Assembly (NCBI GenBank): GCA_003260075.1
Contig: QLIY01000148.1
Coordinates: 62,001 to 126,000 of the forward strand
Direction of reading: 5' to 3'
From: Phallusia mammillata
Lineage: Eukaryota; Chordata; Ascidiacea; Phlebobranchia; Ascidiidae
Length of the DNA: 64,000 nt
Part shown: piece after piece, positions 40,529 to 64,000 of the stretch
How positions within the stretch are numbered: position 1 is the stretch's first letter
Layout of the letters: every line of letters begins with the position of its first letter
Notes under the pieces: model-generated
Seen by the model: the letters and a program-made list of their open reading frames with translations, nothing else
Told to the model about the DNA's origin: nothing
The model's database searches: none
Program-made: the position numbers and the translations under genes

Positions 40529-42756
40529 TTGGACTTGGAAGTCGTTAAAATCGGATTTGACAAGTTAAATGGCAAATTAGAAGAAGTAACAAGTTTATTT
40601 CATGTTCAAGGTTGTGAAGCCTTTGCAGTAACAAAAGTAAGTCTATCCCACACTTTGAAATGTTTTTATTTGTTAGGTCGCGTTTTAATACCAGCAGTTT
40701 CAAATTTTAACGGGTTCAATTATAATTTGATGCTAGCCTTCACCTTCATAGTAATCTTTGGAAATCTTTCCCCAGAAAAATTGACCCTGTAAGACTAGAT
40801 TTGATATTGGCCGCTGACTAGCTGTTTGTTGTGTTTTGAATGTGTTTTTTTGCTGTAAGTGATTACAACTTGACATAATGCATTTGTTGAAAAAAACGAA
40901 GTAAGGTGGAAGCACACTGCACAAAACCATTTGTGAGTTTTGAAATTCTTTTGAGGCAAATTATTTAGATTAGTCAGCATTTTTTTGTTTTGTAGAATTT
41001 TGACAAATTAACAAAAGGATCTTTGCATTTATCTGCTATTTCATCGCTCTTCAACTTTGATGTACAGCGAAAACCTCATAATTCACCGAAACAGTCACAG
41101 AGGATTATCACCAACAAGGTTTCACCGAAAATGTATAAATGTGAGTAATTTGCACTGTGTGTTAGATACAGTATGTTTAAACTTTTAACTAGAATCTCCC
41201 AGCTGAATGCTTGATGGATGAAGACTGTAATGAACCTTGTGCTTATTGATTCAAATTTCATTCATCCTTATGAATTGAGATAAATATATTTCGCCTATAT
41301 GGCATCTTCAGTATCTTAATGAAATAGAATTGTGTTTGATGATGTACTTTGACTCAGCCGGTCTCACAAAATTTTATGAGATCAGTGAAATGGTTAGCAT
41401 TACTGGTTACTGTCAAATGACTTTTTGTAACAGGACCGGCTGAATAAATTGACTTTTGTGATAGAACCGACTGACACAAATTTGAATCCCACCACTGGTT
41501 TGACAGCTTAATAATACAAAAGATTATTATATCACATTCTAAAATGTTCTCTGTACTTTTAAACTTTACAATAAACATTGTTTTATTATTGTTCAGTGAT
41601 AATGGTTGCATATAACACAAAGGAGAATGGAGTTGCATTTGTTGGAATGAAAGGAAAGGTTAACTCTGAAAATCTATTTTTAAAGTCTGCTGCGATAAAA
41701 AGAAAAAAAACTGGTGAGAATTTTTTAGGTTTGTGAATTAAGTAGAATTAAATCAATCACATTTTTTTTATTCTTTAAGTATTTTTGTTTTAGATTTTTC
41801 AGTTGATTGAAACAGAAGTATATGCTATACTTTTCAGATTTGGAATTTGAAAGACGAATGGCATCTCTTACATTCAAAGACTACTTGACTCAACTTCCAC
41901 AATTGGCTTCCGAACATGTAAAAATCATCGATGCAAAACTCATCATGGAAGACTTGAGGTAAGATGAATAATTCGAATCTGGTTAATTGCATAATCCTGA
42001 ATCTCATATTCAAAACATAGCCATTATTATATAAACTGATAATGGCATGAAAAAGCATGGTTATTCAGATTCACCAGTACTGGTTATTTGGGTTAATTTA
42101 TTTTCTTTTAAAAGTACGGTATGGATTTTGTAGTTGAATCATTTGGTGTCATGTGATAAACAGAGATACATTTTTAGTAGGCTAAATATTTTTTGTGGCC
42201 TGCTGCTTTTGCCGTATCGTTTTTACACTCGCAATGAGTTCACTTCATTGCAATAAAGAAGCTATATCATTCTGGTAAGCAAATAGTCAACAAAAAATGC
42301 AAGTTTGAAAAAATGAGCAACTTGTCTAGCACCACACCCGTTGACTAATAACTTTGTTAAAAAGACAACGTATTGAAACAGGTTACTTACATGGTAATTG
42401 ATGAGTCCAACTTATGCAGTGTTTTTGTGCAGAAACAACCAGAGACATCAATATTGGATTTGTGTGTAACACCAGACTTTCATCATCTCATTACAACTGT
42501 GCAATCAGATAAAAGTCATCAACAAACCTTCGAAATATTCATGGTAAGGTTTTAGATTTAATGCAATCACTGGACTAAAATTGTGTAACAAACAATAACA
42601 GTGACATGCTCAATTTCTAACATCTTTATTTGTTAGTTATTTTAATTAGTAATGTTTTAGTATCCATGTTGGCAATTTTATCATTTGTTGAGTAACAGTG
42701 CAGCTATTTGTGTGCAGTTTATTATCTAACTTCTATTTCAGTTTGATTTGAGTTAA
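40529..42756 (+). CDS. Unrecognised six-exon gene (about 209 residues), start unclear
   Basis: Exons 40529-40636, 40996-41140, 41597-41713, 41838-41958, 42420-42543 and 42742-42756 join in phase with GT-AG introns; the last exon contributes only F-D-L-S and TAA. The frame begins DLEVVKIGFDKLNGKLEEVT, contains HLSAISSLFNFDVQRKPHN, LFLKSAAIKRKKTDLEFERR and FKDYLTQLPQLASEHVKII, and ends TFEIFMFDLS. It looks soluble, with Lys-rich middle and helical C-terminal half. No ATG is present in frame before 40529; the frame is open back to a CCGCAG acceptor-like site at 40511-40516. Either an upstream coding exon was missed or the start codon is altered here (sequence reads AAAATTTGGAC). I do not recognise the family. 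Confidence 0.7.
41352..41497. mobile_element. CAGTGGTGGGATTCA-end MITE, copy 8 (left-truncated)
   Basis: Begins at ACTCAGCCGGTCTCACAAAA and ends TTTGAATCCCACCACTG, in an intron of the six-exon gene. Confidence 0.75.
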
Positions 42757-42885
42757 ATTCCTGAAGACAATTTATTGTGCAATGAAGTTTCCCAAAAAGC
42801 CTGCCATCTGGTGTCCACACTGTCGTAGATGATCACTTGTAAGTAGGAATCATGTAAATGTTATTCAATTGGTTTCACTCCTACT

Positions 42886-43140
42886 AACTGTTGACCCAAT
42901 TCCGACATAATGGTAACATAACCTGAAAAGTAGTAAATTTGAAGTTGGTATCACAGCATGATGAAATCATAAAATTTGTTTGCTCAATGGAAATGCAATA
43001 GTGGGGGGGGGGATTTCACTGTTGACCCAATTCAAACATAATGCTAACATAACCTGAAAAGTACTAGATTTGAAGTTGGTATTTTTGAAGTAGCATGATG
43101 AAATCATAAAATTTGTTTGCTCAATGGAAATGCAATAGTA
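42886..43140. repeat. Direct duplication with 10-G spacer
   Basis: TTCACTCCTACTAACTGTTG to TGGAAATGCAATAGT is repeated after G at 43003-43012; the second copy lacks a short internal stretch and gains GTATTTTTGAAGTAGC. Confidence 0.85.
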
Positions 43141-43228
43141 ATTAGACTATCCTTTTTGAATTTATTGGTGTTAAATGTCATCAGTTATGATAATTATCAT
43201 AAAAATGGTTCAGAACCACTGCTCTAAA

Positions 43229-43565
43229 CCAGTGGTTCTCAACGGCCGATCCGTCAACTTTCCTTCGGGTGGGGGGGGGGTATTACAATTTTGTATCTCA
43301 ATTGCAAAATGCAGGATGTTGAAGGCAGAGAAATCGTGTGGAACGCTCTACTTCCTTGCAGAAACTTCATTAGAACTGCGTTTAACACATTGATATCAAA
43401 CAGACAGCAGCAAACTTCTCATTAAATTGAATTTTTCATACTTTTTTCGAATTGCATCTTTCTTGTTGTGATTACATTTTGGGTTGATTTTGAAAGCCCA
43501 CCGGTCCGCAAAATTTGTTTTTAAAGTTTACCGGTCCGCAAACTTAAAAGGTTGAGAACCACTGC
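43229..43565. mobile_element. hAT-type MITE
   Basis: CAGTGGTTCTCAACGGCCGA and AAAAGGTTGAGAACCACTG ends; CCGGTCCGCAAA motifs inside. A 10-G run at 43271-43280 is present without visible duplication. Confidence 0.7.
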
Positions 43566-43909
43566 TCTAAACCATGTAGCTGACTAACAATAAAGTCACA
43601 CTGTACTCTAGATCCCTAATGCAAATTAAGGAAGCATCATCATACAAAATCAGAATTGACCATTTATTTCCATGCAGCAAGTCATGAGTTGAATCCCATT
43701 CCAGGATGGTTTCAAATGTGATCAGCAAAATGCTCAAAAGAGTGGCAAAGCTTTCTTCTATCGGCTTTATTTGGCTCTGCAAATTTAAAAAGATTTGTCC
43801 ATAAGGTAACAAAATGTTTTTTTTAAATCTATTTCCTGTTTACCAAACAAGATAAACCCAGAACGAACTCAAACATCTATGAAAGCTTGTACATAACACA
43901 GACTACCTG

Positions 43910-44089
43910 CAGTGGTGGAATTCAAATTTTTTGTCAGCCGGTTCTATCACAAAAGTCATATTTTTCAACCGGTTCTGTTACAAAAAGTCAATTGACAGTA
44001 ACCAGTAATGCTAACCGGTTCGCTGATCCCATAAATTTCGTGATACGGTTCTATAGAACTGGTGCGAACCGGCTGAATCCCACCACCTG
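43910..44089. mobile_element. CAGTGGTGGGATTCA-end MITE, copy 9
   Basis: CAGTGGTGGAATTCAAATTT to GCTGAATCCCACCACCTG, 180 bp. Confidence 0.82.
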
Positions 44090-44845
44090 CCATCTATTGT
44101 TAACACTGTCATATATGGACAATGTTCTAAATGCAGGAAGGAATTATGTCTGTTAGTCAGTTGGGCTTCATTCATACTAACTGTGCTTTTACAGTTTACT
44201 TAATTTCAACATGCTGCCTTCTGATGTTGTTTCTGCTGCATATAAACCATAATGTAATGGTTGGTGTTAACTTATTTTATTGCTTATTCAAATAGAAACA
44301 TAAGCAGATCATTAATAAACATAATTATAGAACACACACATAACGGTAGACATTCAGAATAAAGAACCAAGTCAACTACAACTGCACACACCAACCACAA
44401 CTGAACACTAACATAAGGTCAAGAACTAAACTGACACCTTGGCAAACTGCCACATGGCTAAATTAATCAAGCATAAATAAATTTACCCATGCATAAAATA
44501 AAATAAATGGTGCAAGCAATTAAAGGAATAGTAACTTAGGGCACACACAATTTATTACAACGTTTGGGTTCCATTCAACATTGTTTACAGTGTGGTTGGG
44601 CATGATCTACTAGTTTGCATTTAACATTTCAATGTTGCGCAGCTATTTCTGACTTGGCCATGTGCTCTTTCACCAAGCAAAATAAATTAAATATTGAGCA
44701 GACATGTCTTGTCAACTGAGCAATGGCTGTACGTAAGCACATATAGTTCAGTTTGATCAAATTGTGTTAATTTTTTGTGTGCAGACTCCTGTGTACAGTT
44801 GTGGACCCTTGCGTCAGCGGTGCTGCGGATAAAACAACATAAACC

Positions 44846-44921
44846 AGAGCAAGAGAGAGATTAAAAAGTGTTTAGAGCAAGAGAGAGATTAAAAAGTGTT
44901 TAGAGCAAGAGAGAGATTAAA
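44846..44921. repeat. 28-bp tandem repeat, about 2.7 units
   Basis: Units of AGAGCAAGAGAGAGATTAAA plus AAGTGTTT begin at 44846, 44874 and 44902 with no mismatch. Confidence 0.8.
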
Positions 44922-46670
44922 AGGTAAATAATAGCTTACATCCTTTGTCAAGCAGACAATGCCTGCATGCACTATGTTCTAATCCAGCTGTCAAAATGCC
45001 TGTATCTTTGCAAGTTTTCATTGCTGAACATTTGCTGTATTTTGAAGGTCAATTCGCAATAAAATTTCAGTTTTGAAATCGTCCACAGTGCAAAAAAACT
45101 GACTTGTGGTTTAACCCATTAGATTCCACTGGGTTGAAGTTACAGCCTGCTCACTTTAATGACAACTTGTTTCTATTTTAATAACATTGTCATTTTGCTT
45201 GTCAGGGAATATACACTCCAACTATTCTCGGCAATTTGAAGTTGTTTAATCTATCAGATCATAAAACATGTTGGATCAATGTTTCTCAAAGCTATGGAAA
45301 TGCAACAGTAAGTATGAACTTCATTACATATGTTATTGCGTAGACATTTGCACTAAGCATACTGTGGTGGTCTTCCATGGATATCATATTGAAAAGATTC
45401 TGTTTTGTCAGACTCCGGTACTGTGTCTTTTATAAAGGACTGCTTTGTCAGTAACCACTCAGTCATTTCAGAAATCATCTATAAACCATGATTTTGACCG
45501 TTAATAATTGCACACATATGTTAACAAGATATATCTGACCTGCAATAGGCAGCAGTGTATAGGATCAGAACTGACCTTTTAAACATGCCTATTTTGTCCC
45601 TAAAAGGAGCGACTTCTTACCATGCTTAAATAGAGCTACACCTCACCATAAACGACTCCAAAAACCAACCCCTCCCTCAGCACACTCTGACCCACTCATA
45701 CAGTACAATGTGAGGCAGTTAAAGTTTGTCTAGCAGTTTTTGTGCTCCATCATACATATATGAGAATTACAACCAACCAGTGTTTTTTTTTCTCATGCAG
45801 AATCCCATGTGCAGTTGTGAACCTTTATGTTCTCAGGTGCTATGGATGAAACAAGTTTCTTTGGGCAAGAGAAGATGAAGTTCAAAGGTAAATGCTAGCT
45901 CACGTCCTTAGAGTTTAAGCTGGCAACACATGATTGCTTTATGACCACTATGATCCAGTCCTCAAGATTTTTTCCCATGCAAGTCTGTTGGATCTTTTTT
46001 CACTTGCAATTTAGTTTAACCAATCAGACTTCAATGCTCCTAAATTCTTGCTCAGGACAACGGCTTCAGGGAAGACAGGGTTAGAAACCATAACCATGAT
46101 AGCACAAGGCTGTTGTGCTAGCTTTTTTTAAAAAAAGAAAAAAGAAAGAAAATTGACAGCTTGGGAGTGAACAGAAAATTTGTATCTCCACGCCTGATGC
46201 GTCGCTTCGCATAGTTACGAGGCCAGAAGCAGCAAGACTTCGCCTCCTAAAGCACAAGGCTGTTGTGCTAGCCACTCACTCGGCCATCTACATTGAGGTA
46301 AACTTAGCAAACCAGCTTGGTTCATCACCTTTTAAGGGAAATATTTACAATAAATACTGAGGTAACACTGATTTAAACTCTGGTGCGTGAAGCAGTTCAC
46401 ATGCAGTAGATAAGTCACGGTTTTCCTGCTGTTTTGTCTGACGAAGCGATATTTTGTATTGGCAAAAATCAAACAAATACACTTGTTTTCTATTACGCGA
46501 AACAATGAAAATAATGCACAAAAATGCCACGTCAGGATTCACTGCATGGCTCAGCATTCGCAGAAGACTCTCTCGATTTTGAAACGGTTTATTCGGAAAC
46601 GACGTTGTCATATTTGTGTGTGTTGAGTTTTTGTCTTTGGTGCAAAATTCGGCGGGAAAATGGGCGTCGT

Positions 46671-46676
46671 TTTATT
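46671..46676 (-). promoter_or_regulatory. Candidate polyadenylation signal of the M13 gene
   Basis: AATAAA on the minus strand, about 50 nt past the M13 stop codon at 46725. Position and sequence fit a cleavage signal. AT-rich context makes chance occurrence possible. Confidence 0.4.
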
Positions 46677-46724
46677 GCCGATCTTGTGGAACTTTTTGGG
46701 CTTCAGAGTACAACATCTTTGGGA

Positions 46725-62971
<16,247 letters not shown>

Positions 62972-64000
62972 CTAAAATATATCCAAGCATTCAAACCAGT
63001 TTTTTTTGGCTCAGGACTTATTTCGTGATGGGTATACATGATAACTTAAATATACAGGTTCATTTTCAATATATTTGTAACCACTAGCATTCTTACCCAT
63101 TGCGTTAAAGTTGCAATTGAATTTCTATAAACTGTTTGTGTTTCCAGTCTGCTAACTTTGCACCGGACTAACATGCAGTTTGGTATGAGTGTTTCGAAAT
63201 TTTGAAAGGCCGGAATCACTATTCTGAACCACTGAAACCCTTACAATTTTGTCAGATATGTTTTATTTATCGGATATTTAAGATGCATGACAGCAAAAAA
63301 AAAAGAATTCGTTAACATGAGCAATCTTTGCATGAAAATGTAGACACGGGATTTGAACCATTAACCGTTGGATGAGATTCTGTGAATCCAATAACATCGC
63401 GGTAATATTTTTTCAAGCATATTGTATCAGAATCGATTGTAAGCTCAGCTGGAGATTTCTGTCAGTTGGACATCAGATATACTTGATTGTTCAGTCTTAA
63501 GCTTACAACTTAGAGGTTGAATATGGCTGTATTTGGAAGTAAGTTTATCTTTGTGTTGTACTGTAAAGGAACGGTTGTGTTTGTCAGTGTGTCAGTATAC
63601 TTATGTGGGCGTTTTAAACTGAAGAGCAGGGGTGGGCAACCTGCGGCCCTTCATTAAAGGTTGTGCGGTCCGCAGAGACGCTTGGATTTCAAAAGTACTG
63701 GCAAACGAGTCCAATTATTACATATTTTTGAGCTGATTAATGCGCCTGGTGCTAGTCTTCTGCGATCTGACAAAATGTGGCTAGAATCAAATACGAATTA
63801 TACTTGTAGTTTAGCATATTTGGTACGAAACAAAGCAAAATCACTTTGTGTTATGCACATGTGTGGCCCGCGATCCAATTTTGACATTTATAATTGACCC
63901 CACAGTAACAAAGGTTGCCCACCCCTGCTGAAGAGCAACAACTGTTGGCATAATATGCCTGGTAGTAACAGTCCACTGAGTAAAACTATTGTTGTTGTTA
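62972..64000. other. Upstream intron of the M13 gene
   Basis: The first M13 exon in the window starts with two bases of an Asp codon, so another exon lies upstream. None was found here. A hAT MITE occupies 63629-63928; the rest shows nothing I can name. Confidence 0.5.
63629..63928. mobile_element. hAT-type MITE
   Basis: CAGGGGTGGGCAACCTGCGG and ACAAAGGTTGCCCACCCCTG: clean terminal repeats, inverse orientation to the 48478 copy. Confidence 0.75.

Larger units (their letters stand above)
42757..46724. other. Intergenic DNA between convergent six-exon gene and M13 gene
   Basis: Two genes converge on this stretch. It contains a G-spaced duplication, hAT and CAGTGGTGGGATTCA MITEs, a 28-bp tandem repeat, and two diverged related segments (44784-45000 and 45800-45970). 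No convincing coding exon was seen. Confidence 0.5.

Noticed and set aside
63521..63545. Possible plus-strand first exon (ATGGCTGTATTTGGAAGTAAG)
   Set aside because: ATG followed by a donor-like GTAAG after five codons, but nothing further supports a gene start.

Overview
The window is eukaryotic, AT-rich animal DNA. It is intron-dense, with GT-AG introns and coding exons of about 50 to 250 bp, and it is crowded with short non-autonomous transposons. Gene content (CASK, a PEDS1/Kua-type desaturase, an M13 zinc metallopeptidase), modest intron sizes, and apparent allelic differences between overlapping copies suggest a marine invertebrate deuterostome. I favour an ascidian of the Ciona type, but this is inference and no single marker proves it.

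Layout. (1) 1103-29945, minus strand: nearly complete CASK/LIN-2. I could place 21 coding exons whose phases all agree (834 codons): pseudokinase, L27 pair, PDZ, SH3, and guanylate kinase domain up to about 56 residues short of the usual C-terminus. The last exon lies off the left edge. (2) 13949-14575, minus strand, inside the 7.3-kb CASK L27 intron: a phase-consistent three-exon reading frame (159 codons) that does not fit into CASK and looks like a nested, unrecognised gene. (3) 33337-37454, plus strand: five-exon, 265-residue PEDS1 (TMEM189/Kua)-like membrane desaturase with all histidine clusters. (4) 40529-42756, plus strand: six-exon, unrecognised 209-residue protein with no visible AUG. 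(5) 46725-62971, minus strand: 17 exons of a neprilysin/ECE-like M13 metallopeptidase, complete at the C-terminus (ending C-V-I-W), with the N-terminal anchor off the right edge.

Repeats occupy much of the introns and intergenic DNA. They include about a dozen copies of a palindromic MITE with CAGTGGTGGGATTCA ends, many hAT-type MITEs (CAGGGGT or CAGTGGTTC ends), a pogo-like MITE, tRNA-derived fold-back SINE composites, and at least three fold-back families. The fold-back arms share a CTGATGA-hairpin-GAAA core resembling half of a hammerhead ribozyme.

Assembly warning. From 37.4 kb to the right end at least fourteen segments occur twice in tandem, the two copies differing slightly like alleles, separated by a poly-G run that is usually exactly ten G. 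Several cut through M13 exons. They look like contig overlaps joined with a fixed spacer, so apparent duplicate exons there should not be read as biology without checking.
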